64,000 nucleotides of DNA. Source: Eucommia ulmoides. Its lineage: Eukaryota > Streptophyta > Magnoliopsida > Garryales > Eucommiaceae. Where the stretch lies: positions 9,457,546-9,521,545 of the forward strand of contig CM028334.1 of assembly GCA_016647705.1 (NCBI GenBank), read 5' to 3'. This document shows, piece after piece, positions 47,089 through 58,203 of this stretch. The notes below the pieces were generated by a model. That model saw only the letters and a list, made by a program, of their open reading frames with translations, had not been told where the DNA came from and did no database searches. The stretch's first letter is position 1. Each line of letters opens with the position of its first letter. A program made the position numbers and the translations under genes.

Positions 47089-49162
47089 TGATGAGTGGTT
47101 TAATTACCAACAAGTTAATTACTTTTAGATTCAAATATTTGTGTGTTTTCAAGTATTTTTGTTAATTTAATGTGTTTTTGTATTGTTTTATAGGAATATA
47201 AATAAATGGGAGAAAATATGCAAAATGAATGTAGATGTTGTAACTTCAAGTACGATTTTGACTATGGTGAAATCTGATTTGGAATAAACTCAAAACATTA
47301 AAGTTGTATATATACATCTTAGCTTTCTATAGCCTTTTGAATCACCTAAATCTAAGTTTAGATGACAAAGTTATGGCCGAAATAAAAACTAGGCATCCAC
47401 ATTGTCCAAAGCGCGCTGCAACGCTAATTTGAGTGCGCTGCAGCAACCAAAAGCACGCTACAGCGTGCTCCCATCAGCGTTTCTGAGTTCCCTACTGCCT
47501 AGAGCATACTGCAGTGTCAACCTCAAAACCCAAAAACCCTAATTTTCAACCCTACAAATACTCCTTCATGCCTCAATACATAGGAGAGGTGATTTTGGGA
47601 GAGCAACCAACAAATTTGTGGCAATTTTGGGCTAGAAAACACCTGATGGTGGCGATTTGATATGAAATTGTGGAGGAAAACACCATTGGTGGCACTTGGA
47701 GTTGAAGATTTGGAGCTCAAACTCACAATAAGCATTTTCTCTTCTCTTCTCTCTCCTTAATCTTATGTTTCAAGTTTGTATTTGTATTATTGTGTTAAAC
47801 ATGCTTACATTTATGAATTTATTAATTAGCTATGGATCTATCTAAGTTGTGTTCGTAATTTAATCTAAGACTTAATGTAGTCTCGTTTGAACAATGTTTA
47901 GACTATTTTGTTAATTGTTAGTTTTAATTCTTTTTTATGCATCTCTTAGGCATAATGTGTGTGACTTATGTGACCATTGAATTAAATGAATTTAGATTAC
48001 AAATTTTATATTCGGGAGAGGTTGAATTCGTAACCGGAATTGGGAGTGCATAATTTAGGTTGTTGGGAGTTCAAGAGGATATCAACACCTAAGTAATCTA
48101 GTTGGGAATTTAGAATTTTGTGAAATCAAAAAGTGATCAAGTTATAAATTTACCAACTAGGCTTTCAATTCAATTATGTTTTCCCTTACATTTATGAATT
48201 TATTGAGAAGATTAACTATGGATCTATCTATGTTGTGTTCATAATTTAATCTAGGGCCTGATGTAGTCTTATTTGAATCATGTTTAGATTATTTTGTTAA
48301 TTATTAGTTTTAATTCCTTTTTATGCATCTCCTAAACTTAATATGTTTGATTCATGTGGCCAATGCGTTAGACTATTTTAGATTATGAATTTTATATTTG
48401 GGAGATATTGAATTTATAACCGAAAATGAGAGTGTATAATTTAGGTTGTTGTAAGTCCTAGAGGATATCAACACCTAAGTAATCTAGTTGAAAATTTAGG
48501 ATTTTGTGAAATCGAGAGGTGATTAAGTTCTAGATTTACTAACTAGGTTTTCTATTCAATTATGTTTGTCTTCTTAATGCTTCCAATTTATGCTCACATA
48601 CGACATTTTGGTTGAGTTGAGAACTTGGGATTTGACACTCGGGAGAGGTAATCTCGGGTTCGGACTTAGGTTAAACACAACGTAAGCTTTAATAGATCGG
48701 GAGATATTTAGAGCTTGCATAATGTATAAGGTCGAGTTTAACAAATGTTTTCACCTAAATACTAAATAGGGATATCAATATTAAAGTGTTTACATATTCT
48801 CTCACTTAACGCTCGAATGAAATAGTGAGAAAGCAATAGCACGAGGACCTTGATTATTGAATGAACGGAATAAACTAATAATTACTTAATGAGATAACAT
48901 AGGAATAATGAGATGAAATCAAGCCCCTAGAATATTTATACATAGAAAATCTATATTTTATTTTATTTTATTTTTGTATTTATATTTGTCTTAGTTTAAA
49001 AAACCCAAAATTTGGACCCCTAAATAAAGTTAGATTATGCAATCACGGTACTTAACGATGATCTAAACCAATCCTTATGGATACGACAATCCTACTTTTC
49101 CTATACTATTAAAACTGGACCCGTACACTTATGGTATTATAGCGACAAATAATTCGCTACCA
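47089..49162 (+). mobile_element. 3' LTR of the Athila-like element, with internal tandem duplication
   Basis: 2074 bp. It is collinear with the 5' LTR except for 47803-48572, which is two tandem copies of a roughly 380-bp unit (47807-48187 and 48188-48572; both start acatttatgaatttatt). A CTGCAG-centred palindrome cluster is at 47400-47520. Confidence 0.9.
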
Positions 49163-49500
49163 AATCGATTGACCAATTCATCCAGATCGGAAATTGGATC
49201 AGCACCTGCATGAATCAGTTGACCGAATTTTCAAATTGGTTGACTGATTCATTCAATGCTGGTCCTTTTTTTATTATTTGCAGCGAAACAAACATCCATA
49301 AAATTCTAAAAATTGAGGTTTTTCTTTCCTTAGATCCGTAACAAATCCATAGTATTTATAAAAATTGAATCAAATCACATAAGACCTAAATGTTTTCTCC
49401 AATTTTTTATAAATAATCAAACTTTAATGGACGAAACTCAAACCCTAAAATTCTATGAATTTGAAAAACTCAAGAACCCTAATGATTCAACATGAAGTAG

Positions 49501-49512
49501 GCTCTAATACCA
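49501..49512 (-). other. Primer-binding site of Copia element G
   Basis: The minus strand reads TGGTATTAGAGC, one change from the Met tRNA type site, two bases inside the LTR edge. Confidence 0.9.
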
Positions 49513-49514
49513 CT

Positions 49515-50022
49515 TGTTATGAATTTAATCCCTATAGATCTGAATTTATAACACCTAAATTAACATGTCCAATCACAAAGAGTTTTAATATACATGTAAA
49601 TTGTGTACCTGAATCCATTAGAACAATCAACTACCGATGCAAAAATCTACAACGATCGATCACGAATAGGGCACAGATCGCGCGGGTACATGATCTTCCT
49701 CAACTAAATCTCTTGAGTTCCTCAATGAGATTATCGATTATTTTCTAGATGGGGAGAAGGGAGCCATCAAATGATTTGGTGTATTGGGGACCATAACCCT
49801 AATAATTTCTTTATATATGGTGTGATTAGGGTTCCCATAATCCCCTAATCACCCTATAATAATCCGGTATCTACATATTTAACCCACAATCTTTTGAGTA
49901 GTTTATGGACTTACTCAAATTAATTAGATCACTTAATTTTAGCCCATCAAATTTAAATAGCAAATATAATTGAGTTTATAATATGTTGTCAAAAATATAT
50001 TAGGAAATAAAATTTCCTAACA
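49515..50022 (-). mobile_element. 5' LTR of Copia element G
   Basis: 508 bp, with plus-strand ends tgttatgaattt and tttcctaaca. It pairs with 30095-30604. Confidence 0.92.
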
Positions 50023-50468
50023 CCACCATCTACTCTACCCCCATTTGCTCCAATGTCCCCCCCAGCCCCTTATACCCGTTGTTGCCACCTCCTCCTTTTC
50101 TACCTTCTTCTTATCACTTTAAGTGCTTTTGTGTGTGTGTGTGTGTGTATGTGTGTGTAAATATAGGTTTAGATATGCATATCCAAACTCGAATTATATC
50201 TGATTTGTAGAGTAAACAAATGAATAACTCTAACACGCCAAAAGTCTTACTTTAAAACCACTAAAAATATTTTAAAACTATCTAAGAATTAATCACATGT
50301 AACTCCTTATTAAAAATGAGTTATAAATGTGAAAAGACAAATCTTATTTGGTTAGAAAAATTGTTAGAATCAATTTAAAGAAAATTCTAGAAAGAATTCT
50401 CTCTACTTGGATCAACTCAAGTCCAACCCAAACCTACAACCTGGGTTCGCAATGCAAAATGTATTTCA
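50023..50468. other. Intergenic sequence
   Basis: C/T-rich at first, continuing the stretch interrupted at 30094. A GT run is at 50131-50158. No gene recognised. Confidence 0.6.
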
Positions 50469-51178
50469 TGAGGGTACTTTCAGGTACCACTAAGTCAGCA
50501 CCTAGGCCCAACCACGTGTCCATTCTCATAGTGACATAGACGCATTTCGGAATCTGCAGTGCCACACTAGAGCACACGTCGACCATAACTCTTCCTTGGA
50601 ATCTACTTTGCACCCAAGAAGGAACGCGGTGCCTCGTAGGGACGTGCCATCCTAAGCTCTGTGTCATGCCTTAGACAATCAATTTCATGGACTTAGTCGT
50701 TCACCTCGATCGACTCCACATTCTAGCTCGCCAAATGGGCGCAAAAGCCCAAACCCAACGATTATCTCATAAACGCCTTAGATTATTGGCTAAACACAAG
50801 GTTTTGACGAGTTAACCGTATTTAAGCCCGATTAATCATCTCCAACGGCTATACATACCAGGGACTATGCAAGCCCATGGTACTCTTTATTATGCGCATG
50901 CATTGAGTTTACTTGCTTATTTAACCATTCCTATATATTTTCTCTTTGAGTTCTTATTCTCGCACTGGAGGGGCTTCACTATGACAAATCTCGGTCTGAA
51001 CCTTCTGTAGGTACCTCTCCCTAAGGAGCAGGATTTTGGACACAATAGACCAGTCCTCCTAAGACCTAGTACAGTTCACGTGAAGAATTTTCAACCGCCG
51101 ACTCCACCTCAGCAAGATGACCTATCTGTTATCCGACTGGATCATACTCGAGGTATGTACCGATTTTATACACCAACA
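50469..51178 (+). mobile_element. Solo LTR of family D
   Basis: Starts tgagggtactttcagg and ends tatacaccaaca. Read in the other orientation it matches the LTR at 62102-62896 block for block (cctcgagtatg, gcgcattttatta-type, gggcctgca region). Length 710 bp. Flanks tttca and atatt do not match, so the target duplication has been lost or was altered by the later tandem duplication that begins at 50762. Confidence 0.82.
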
Positions 51179-52062
51179 ATATTATAAAAGTGATTCAAGT
51201 ATTTTTTTTAACCAATATGAGATTACTCATTTTGCATACTTCAATCAACTTTATGGAATTATTTTGAAAGACAATTTTTTATTCATATCATAATGATTTT
51301 TGACAAATAAAAAATTTACGTTCTTCTCAAAATCATTTTTATCTCAAAAAAGATCCCTATACACGGAGGTAAAATTGTGCTCAGGTCGGGTTACATGGAT
51401 TATTTAAAAGTTATCTCATAAACGCTCTGGATTATCGGCTAAACACAGGGTTTTGATTAGTTAACCGTGTTTAGGCCTAATTAATCATCTCTGATGCCTA
51501 TATATACCAGAGGCTATGCAAGCTCGATGTACGCTTTATTATGCGCATGCATTGAGTTTACTTACTTACTTAACACATTCCTATACCTTTTTCCCATGAG
51601 TTTTTATTCTCGCATCAGATGGGTTTTACCAGGACAAATCCAGGTATGAACCTTTTGCAAGTGCTACTCCCCGAGGAGTAAGACTCTGGACACAATAGAT
51701 CAGTTCTCCTAGGACCTAGTATAGCTCACGTGAAGAATTTTAACTGTCGATTCCACCTCAACAAGAGAACCCACCTATCATCCGATTGGATCATACTCGA
51801 GATGTGTATCAATTTTATACACCCACAATATTGTAAAAGCGATTTAAGTATTTTTTATAACCAGTATGAGATTATTCATTTTGGATACTTCAATCAACTT
51901 TATAAAATTATTTTGAAAGATAATTTTTTATTCATATCATAATGATTTTTGACAAATAAAAAATTTACCTTCTTCTTCTCAAAATCATTTTTATCTCAAA
52001 ACAGGTTCCGATACACGGAGGTGAAATTGTACCCGGGTTGGGTAACGTGGCTTATTTAAAAG
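50762..52062. repeat. Tandem duplication of about 650 bp upstream of MDH
   Basis: Unit 1 is 50762-51410 and unit 2 is 51411-52062. Each starts ttatctcataaacgc, runs through the last 415 bp of the family D LTR and continues through about 230 bp of unique flank (ttcttctcaaaatcattttt, then tacacggagg). Units differ by scattered substitutions. Confidence 0.93.
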
Positions 52063-52363
52063 TCCGTATGGCTGGTATTTTCGACACCCGGGTCGGATCG
52101 AGTTGGATATTCCTCTTGAAACATTGTCAACCGTTGAATGCCACCAACCGCACCAATAAATTACAACCATTTTTGTCAAAGTCTAATCTCAGCCGTCGAA
52201 CGAGCAGAGAGGGCAACGGACGAGATCTGCTGCAGATAGCACTGAAGAACAACAAAACCCAGAGAACACTGTTGAGATTTATTCGAGGCCTTACGGTGGA
52301 GAAAACAAACTAATTTTTCCACCATCAAGCAAAACAGTGCGGTACGTGAACTGGTTGTTCTTC

Positions 52364-52371
52364 TTATATAA
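52364..52371 (+). promoter_or_regulatory. Probable TATA box of the MDH gene
   Basis: The motif ttatataa lies 67-74 bp before a good 5' splice site. It would start transcription near 52395-52400. Upstream 52063-52363 is unique sequence and ends at the tandem duplication. Confidence 0.5.
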
Positions 52372-52394
52372 TTCCCGGCCAACGCCATTCACTT

Positions 52395-52437
52395 TCAATC
52401 TGATTGTGCACCATTATCTGTGTAGAAATTTTTGAAG
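52395..52437 (+). other. Probable 5'UTR exon 1 of MDH
   Basis: About 40 bases ending tttgaag, followed by gtaatt, a strong donor site. The matching acceptor ttattgcag ends at 57027, seven bases before the MDH start codon. Without a spliced transcript both ends of the exon are inference. Confidence 0.5.
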
Positions 52438-53593
52438 GTAATTACTTATTTGTTGTTCTCTAGATCTGAATAATTTTGCGCCGAAATGTAATGGCTTGGT
52501 TGATTCTTTTATTTTTTCTTTGAAATTCTTTAGTTATTTTTGTTCAATCGCTGTTATAGTTGTTTTCCTGTATCTAAGGCCTAATTTGCCATTTGATTAT
52601 TAGTTTTTATTTGTATGTTTCATTCGTTTCTACGACTTTTAGATTTGAATTGTTGGCTAATGAGAATTGATGAGCATCGCATATCGTACTGTTCCGATCT
52701 ATTGGCTTTTGAATTTGTAGATTTTTGAGTTTTCTCCTTTCTTTCCTCATACTCCCGATCTATGAATTGTATCCGAATTTTAATGATATCTAATTCTTCT
52801 CCACCGAAGGATTTTCACATTGAAACTGCATTGCATGTTTGAGAAATACGTGTTAGCAACATATCATAGTTCTGTGATTTGTTTTTTCTCATATCTCTAA
52901 ACTGAAATTTAGATAGTGAATGTCATGTCACTCCTCCAAGGTTTCTTCAAGCGTTTTCTTATAACAATTGTTTATAAAGTAACTGCACTACATCAGGATG
53001 CAATTTGAATCCAATTTTTTTCAGATCTTATCCTGTCATGTCAATGACTTTGATGTTTTTAGCTCCATTTGCTGACTACATTTACTGGTAAAGCAGATAT
53101 GATTTTCCTTGCAACATGGACCTGTTTTCTCTTCTTTTTTCTGAGTTTTATTCATTGTGATCCTTTTTGTATTCATCGTGATTCAATCTATGCGAATTCA
53201 AACTAGAATTGTGATGAACCCTAGATCTAGAAATGACGAAAGCAATAAGTTGAGAGGGAAGGGGTATGTGTTTTATTGAAATCAAAGGGAACAATCAAAC
53301 ACCCAAGTAGTTTGAGAGACTTGGTTCTCTCCCAAAGCCAAAGATCAATACAAAATAATTCTCGATATTCCATACATACTCCCTTGTGCTCCTTTTATTG
53401 CCTACATGTTTCCATATAAAACTCCTCCCCATAAGGCTAATATAACTTTCCTATTCTCACCCAAACAACTTTCCCAAAACTCTCCTTAAATCAAAGTAAT
53501 TATTAACTTTCCTAATCTCACCTAATTGGTCTATCATTACCCGCCGCCCAAACTTTTACCTTGTCCTCATGGGGGAAACTGGGAAAACTGTTG

Positions 53594-54172
53594 TTAAATG
53601 GTTTCAAACTTTCCCCAAGTGGCCTCAAATTGTGGCAAATCTTTCCATTGGATCAGAACTTCAACAAGAGTAGTACCACCAATGTCCAGATTGTGCACTC
53701 CAAGAACTTCAGTAGGCTCTACTAAGAATTCCAGGTCAGGCAACAATTGTGGTGGCAATAGGGGAGAAGAATTGGTCTCCCGTACTAACCGCTCAATCTC
53801 ATCTTTTTGTACCTGGGGATATCGGTAAGGACGTACGTTGATAGGTAAGGCTCCTTCCTTCAGGATTATGGCATACTCTTTTCCACGGTCAGGTGGTAAT
53901 TCTATAGGCATCTCAAACACATGCTTGAAATTTTCCAATACTGCCTGGATCTCATGAGGAATAACAACTTTTTCTTCTTTGGCAATCCCTATAGCGCCAA
54001 ACCCCACCATATACCCATATCCTTCATGCCTAATGGTGTGAGACATGACTTTGAGTGATACTAGTGTTCTATATAGAGAGGGATCCCCTTGTAAACTTAC
54101 GGGTTTATCTCCCACATTGAATTTCATAGAATGAGTCTTCCAATTAATGTGAGTTACCCCCAAAGTCTCCAA
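53594..54172 (-). pseudogene. Fused RT N-terminus and chromodomain of the deleted chromovirus
   Basis: One open frame of 192 codons. The first 130 codons hold the protease-RT linker and RT start (EYAIILKEGALPINVRPYRY, then KDEIERLVRE). After about codon 133 it reads EFLVEPTEVLGVHN and VLIQWKDLPQFEATW, a chromodomain from the far C-terminus of integrase. About 800-900 residues of normal pol are missing between them, yet the frame stays open across the joint. No catalytic residues of RT are present. Confidence 0.85.
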
Positions 54173-54205
54173 CCATTGAATTCCCAGAATAATGTCAATA
54201 CTACC

Positions 54206-54540
54206 CTAATCTAGAGGTAAAAAATCCTCTACTATTGCCACTCCTTGTAAAATTAGGCCGACTCCTCGGAATATCCCTTGAGGTTTGATGGCAGAACTTG
54301 TCCCCAAAATCACCCCGTAAGGTTCCGTGTTAGTGATGGGAAGCTTCAAGACTGATACAAGCTCGTTTGAGATAAAATTATGTGATGCCGTACTGTCGAT
54401 AAGTACGACCACCTTCTGGTTACTAATCTTGCCTGCCAGTTTGAGTGTTTTGGGCAAGGTAAGTCCCACCACTGAATTTAAGGACACCTCTACCACTCGA
54501 TTTTTAGCTTCCTCCACAAGCTTGGCCTCCTATTCCTCTT
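54206..54540 (-). pseudogene. Chromovirus aspartic protease region
   Basis: Contains VLIDSTASHNFISNELVSVL; the family's active site is D-S-G-A-S-H-N-F, so the Gly of the triplet has become Thr. Continues LILQGVAIVEDFLPLD. One stop separates it from the next frame at 54172. Confidence 0.85.
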
Positions 54541-55735
54541 TTTGACCCTCATCTTCCACCGCTTGTGTCTCTGCTTCATATTCTTGGAGTAGAACCACTT
54601 GTAGTTCTCGCTTCTTGTAGCGATGTCTTGATGAAAATTATTTGTCACATTTATAACAAAGGCCGCGATCTCACTTGTATTGCCATTTCGCCTTCGTTAA
54701 TCTTCGAAATCCTTCCCTTCGTGAGCTTTTGTTGGAACCGTGGTCTCCAATGTTGTAGTGCTTCGTGCTGCCTGAGTTTTGGTGGGTAGTTAATTAGAGT
54801 ACCTAGGTCCATGTGAATAATCAGGCCCAATTTAGGCCTGACTACCCTTAAGCTCTAAATTTTTAGCTTCAATTTTCATTCCCAAGTCCTTAGCACTTTC
54901 AAGCCCATTTGGGCCCAATACCTTCAACTCAGCCCTAATGTCACTCCTTAGTCCATTTATGAATATGGACTCCAACATTTGTTCAGAGAGGTCCACTAAC
55001 GTTGAGGCCAATTGCTTAAACCTTCTTCTATAGTCCCTTACTGTTCCACTTTGCCTAAGAGCCAGAAATTCCTCATACCTTGAGCCATTGGGAGGAGATC
55101 AGAACCTCAGTAGGAGCGGCGATTTGAGTTGCTCCCAACTCAGGAATGGCCTTCTCTTGTTCTCCCATCCAAACCAGACTAGGCCTTCTCCTTCAAAGCT
55201 GATAATCGCCGTCTCTAGCTTCTCTGCGTTGGTCAACCGATGCAAGGCAAAATATCTCTCCGCCTTTAGTATCCAACCGCCGGGGTTCTCTCCATCAAAG
55301 GAAGATAGCTCGATTCTTCTAGGTCAGAGGTCCTATCAACTGCGAATCAGAGGAGGTCGATCATCGATTACCGGTGTCCAATCCCGACTACAAATCGGAG
55401 GAGATCGATCGTTGATCACTGGTGTCCCATCTCTGCCATAGCTGTCGTCGGAGGCATTGCTTGCCTGGTCCGGTGCCCTCACCGACGTTGTTTACGCTCC
55501 TTGATCGCCCAAATCTCGTCGTCGACTCAATTTTGGCTCAGGGCTCTACTTTCTCGCGCCGCTTCGTTCTGAACCTTCAGGAGCTGATCGATTTTTCCAG
55601 CCAATGTTTCGAGCCCTTGCTCCAGGTTAGGTATTTTCATCATCTCATTTCTTATTGCTCCTAACTTCTCCTGCACTATGTTCATGGTTTCTTCTACTGT
55701 TTCAACCCTAACATCCAACCTTGTCACCATAGGCC
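54541..55735 (-). pseudogene. Chromovirus gag pseudogene
   Basis: Minus-strand order: a coiled N-terminus (VETVEETMNIVQEKLGAIRN, start codon at about 55732), the capsid part (LESIFINGLRSDIRAELK, about 54960) and the zinc knuckle (GLCYKCDK...HRCKKRELQVVL, about 54670-54600). Several stops and shifts. It precedes the protease, as in intact elements. Confidence 0.8.
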
Positions 55736-57033
55736 CAAATGTCAAATGATGAACCCTAGATCTAGAAATGACGAAAACAATAAGTTGAGAGGGAAGGTAC
55801 ATGTGTTCCATTGAAATCCAAGGGAGTAATCAAACACTTGGGTAATTTGATAGACCTGGTTCTCTCCCAAAGTCAAAGCTCAATACATAATAATTCTCGA
55901 TATCCCATATACACTCCCTTGTGCCCCTTTTATTGCTTACATGTTTCCATATAAAACTCCTCCCTGATAAAGTTAATATAATTTTTCTATTCTCACCGAA
56001 ACAACTTTCCCAAAACTCTCCTTAAATCAAGGTAATTATTAACTTTCTTATTCTCACCTAATTGGTGGTGTATCGAATTCTAATTCTCATGTGTTTATAA
56101 ATGCTGATTATTAGAAGGAATTATGCTTCTCCTTTCATCATGTTGACAACAAATTTTTACCCTTCTAGAGATAAATAGTCTCCAAAAAAAATGACTTCCT
56201 CACTTTCTGTAATACGACCATAAATCTCCAATATTTGACTCATGTATACAGCCTTTGCATCTAAATCCTATTTGTTGATTTTTTTCTAATTTTTTTTTTT
56301 CAATCCTTCAGTTTTGGTGGTATAAACTTCTACTTCATCTGTTAAGTCAGTTTATATTTGTTTGTCGTAAAAAATTAAGTTGATATACTACACATTGAAG
56401 ATATGGAATGCTCTTTTTCTAATGTTACGAGGAATTTGACATATTCACCGCATATTTTTTAAAAATATATTCGTTGTGATCAATAACTTGAACTATTTAA
56501 GTCTGTATAAATTACAGGCATATGATAAATAAAATTCCAAAATTATGTGGCGTTAGCTGCCCTAACCAGCCACGGTTTATACCTATCTCTATGGTGTAAT
56601 GTGATTACATTGCGTATAGATGTATGTATATATGAATTTCAATTCTTCTGTTAGCTTACGAAAATATTAACTGTTTACTGCCTGACATTAGATTAGAAAT
56701 ACTAAACAACACATTCAAACATAATTTTTTTTAATTGGTTCGTATACTTCTCTATTTATTTATGATTTAATGAAATTTCCATATTTGTTGGAACGTACCT
56801 TTGTTTTAGTTTAGTTTTTTTAGTGCTATAAATTACTCCAAATACATGACTAAAAAGTATTTGAACTAGAGTCAAAATGGTAAACTAATTAATTTAAGTG
56901 TTTTTAATTTTTATAACGAAATACTAAACTAATACAATTCATAAATCGACTAATCAGAAAATAGTATAATTTGTGGATTGGAGTATTACCACATGGACCC
57001 TAAGTGTTAATCATTTCATTATTGCAGATTGCA

Positions 57034-58203
57034 ATGGCAGCAACATCAGCGACCACCTTCTCGATCGGGTCTGCCATGCCCGTACGCCCAAAAGCAATCC
57101 ACCTTGCACAATCAAAACCCTTTGGCATGAAACTCAATACCAAACTACAATCATCCTTTTTCGGTACCACAACCCTTAAATCCTCCATTTCAACAAAGGC
57201 CCAACAACAGAACCAGAGAGTTAACTTCCAGCCCAGGGCAACCTACAAGGTGGCCATACTCGGAGCCGGTGGTGGCATAGGTCAGCCGCTATCACTTCTG
57301 ATCAAGATGTCGCCTTTAGTCTCTGCTCTTAATCTCTACGATGTGGCCAATGTAAAGGGAGTGGCTGCCGATCTAAGCCACTGCAATACTCCCTCCCAAG
57401 TTCTTGACTTCACTGGAGCTTCTGAACTGGGCGGAGCTCTGAAAGGGGCAGACGTGGTGGTTATACCTGCTGGAGTTCCAAGAAAACCGGGCATGACCCG
57501 GGACGACCTCTTCAACATCAATGCCAACATTGTCAAAACCCTAGTTGAAGCCGTGGCTGATTACTGTCCTCACGCCTTCATTCACATCATCAGCAATCCG
57601 GTTAACTCCACTGTCCCGATTGCAGCCGAAGTATTGAAGCAAAAACGTGTTTACAACCCGAAGAAACTGTTCGGCGTCACCACTCTCGACGTCGTTAGGG
57701 CGAACACGTTCGTTGCCCAGAAGAAGAACCTGAAGCTCATTGACGTCGACGTCCCGGTTATTGGAGGACATGCCGGGATTACTATACTACCCTTGCTGTC
57801 GAAGGCTAAACCCTCGGTTAGTTTTGGTGAAGGGGAAATGGAGGAGCTTACAGTGAGGATCCAGAATGCCGGGACTGAGGTCGTGGAGGCGAAGGCGGGG
57901 GCAGGGTCCGCCACGCTGTCTATGGCATACGCTGCGGCGAGATTCATGGAGTCGTCTCTCCGTGCACTGGATGGAGACGGGGACGTGTACGAGTGTGCGT
58001 ATGTGCAGTCGGATTTGACAGAGCTTCCGTTCTTTGCGTCTAGAGTTAAGCTAGGGAAGGAGGGAGTTGAGGCTCTGATTTCTTCTGATTTACGGGGATT
58101 GACTGAGTATGAAGAGAAGGCGCTTGAAGCTCTCAAACCTGAACTGAAGGCCAGTATCGAGAAGGGGGTTGCTTTTGTGGAGAAGCAGACTGTGACTGCT
58201 TGA
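57034..58203 (+). CDS. NAD-dependent malate dehydrogenase, plastid
   Basis: Interconverts malate and oxaloacetate with NAD(H); in plastids this supports redox balance when the light-activated NADP enzyme is off. The 389-residue protein has a Ser/Thr/Gln-rich transit peptide of about 68 residues. It then has the NAD-binding ILGAGGGIG (75-83), substrate-binding [11 protein letters not shown] (R150, R156), the malate dehydrogenase signature [13 protein letters not shown] (215-227; D219, R222) and the catalytic His in GGHAGIT (H246). This is the non-redox-regulated form, since it lacks the Cys-bearing extensions of NADP-MDH. Length fits plastid NAD-MDH (about 400). The ATG at 57034 (gcaATGGCA) lies just after a splice acceptor. 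The coding part is one exon. A related glyoxysomal isoform is possible, but the transit peptide has no PTS2-type motif that I can see. Confidence 0.95.
   Translation: MAATSATTFSIGSAMPVRPKAIHLAQSKPFGMKLNTKLQSSFFGTTTLKSSISTKAQQQNQRVNFQPRATYKVAILGAGGGIGQPLSLLIKMSPLVSALNLYDVANVKGVAADLSHCNTPSQVLDFTGASELGGALKGADVVVIPAGVPRKPGMTRDDLFNINANIVKTLVEAVADYCPHAFIHIISNPVNSTVPIAAEVLKQKRVYNPKKLFGVTTLDVVRANTFVAQKKNLKLIDVDVPVIGGHAGITILPLLSKAKPSVSFGEGEMEELTVRIQNAGTEVVEAKAGAGSATLSMAYAAARFMESSLRALDGDGDVYECAYVQSDLTELPFFASRVKLGKEGVEALISSDLRGLTEYEEKALEALKPELKASIEKGVAFVEKQTVTA

Larger units (their letters stand above)
41419..49162 (+). mobile_element. Athila-like Ty3 element, internally deleted
   Basis: 5' LTR 41419-42706 and 3' LTR 47089-49162 both start tgatgagtggtttaattacc. 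The target duplication AATCG is perfect (41414-41418 and 49163-49167). The PBS after the 5' LTR (about 42702-42718) resembles TGGCGCCGTTGCCGGGG (Asp tRNA type) with several C-to-T/G-to-A changes. The internal region (4.4 kb) keeps only part of gag and further short frames, and holds a solo LTR at 43421-45039. No protease, RT or integrase was recognised. Confidence 0.88.
30095..50022 (-). mobile_element. Large nested Copia retrotransposon G
   Basis: Left LTR 30095-30604 (3' LTR), right LTR 49515-50022 (5' LTR), PBS 49501-49512 and PPT 30605-30615 define a minus-strand element. Target sites are CCAGC (30090-30094) and CCACC (50023-50027), 4 of 5 matching. Minus-strand order: leader (49500-49163, resuming 41418 to about 40665), gag and protease (40663-39600), GAG-pre-integrase (39582-39431), then RT (32225-31537), RNase H (31440-31159) and 3' LTR. 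It was split by the Athila-like element at 41419-49162 and family A element 32349-39430. Most of integrase and the start of RT are missing. Confidence 0.9.
53212..56075 (-). mobile_element. Pol-deleted chromovirus (Ty3) inside the MDH intron
   Basis: LTRs at 53212-53536 and about 55749-56075, about 325 bp, both starting tgatgaaccctagatctag. Target sites are AATTG (53207-53211) and AATTC (56076-56080). A minus-strand PPT (gtttgggcggcggg) lies next to the left LTR, so the right LTR is the 5' one. The minus-strand interior has gag, zinc knuckle, protease and the start of RT, then jumps to the C-terminal chromodomain. The RT core, RNase H and integrase are gone. Confidence 0.9.
52438..57027 (+). 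other. Probable 4.6-kb 5'UTR intron of MDH containing a retrotransposon
   Basis: Donor gtaattac at 52438, T-rich tract and acceptor attgcag at 57021-57027. T-rich intron-like composition continues on both sides of the inserted chromovirus (52450-53200 and 56085-57020). Without the 2.9-kb insertion the intron would be about 1.7 kb. Confidence 0.5.

Noticed and set aside
57004..57033. MDH reading frame extends ten codons upstream of the chosen ATG
   Set aside because: The extension begins with GTG, crosses the likely splice acceptor at 57027 and adds no targeting signal. The ATG at 57034 has a good context.
57541..58136. 161-codon antisense frame over MDH
   Set aside because: Shadow of the MDH coding sequence; Ser/Pro-rich with no domain.
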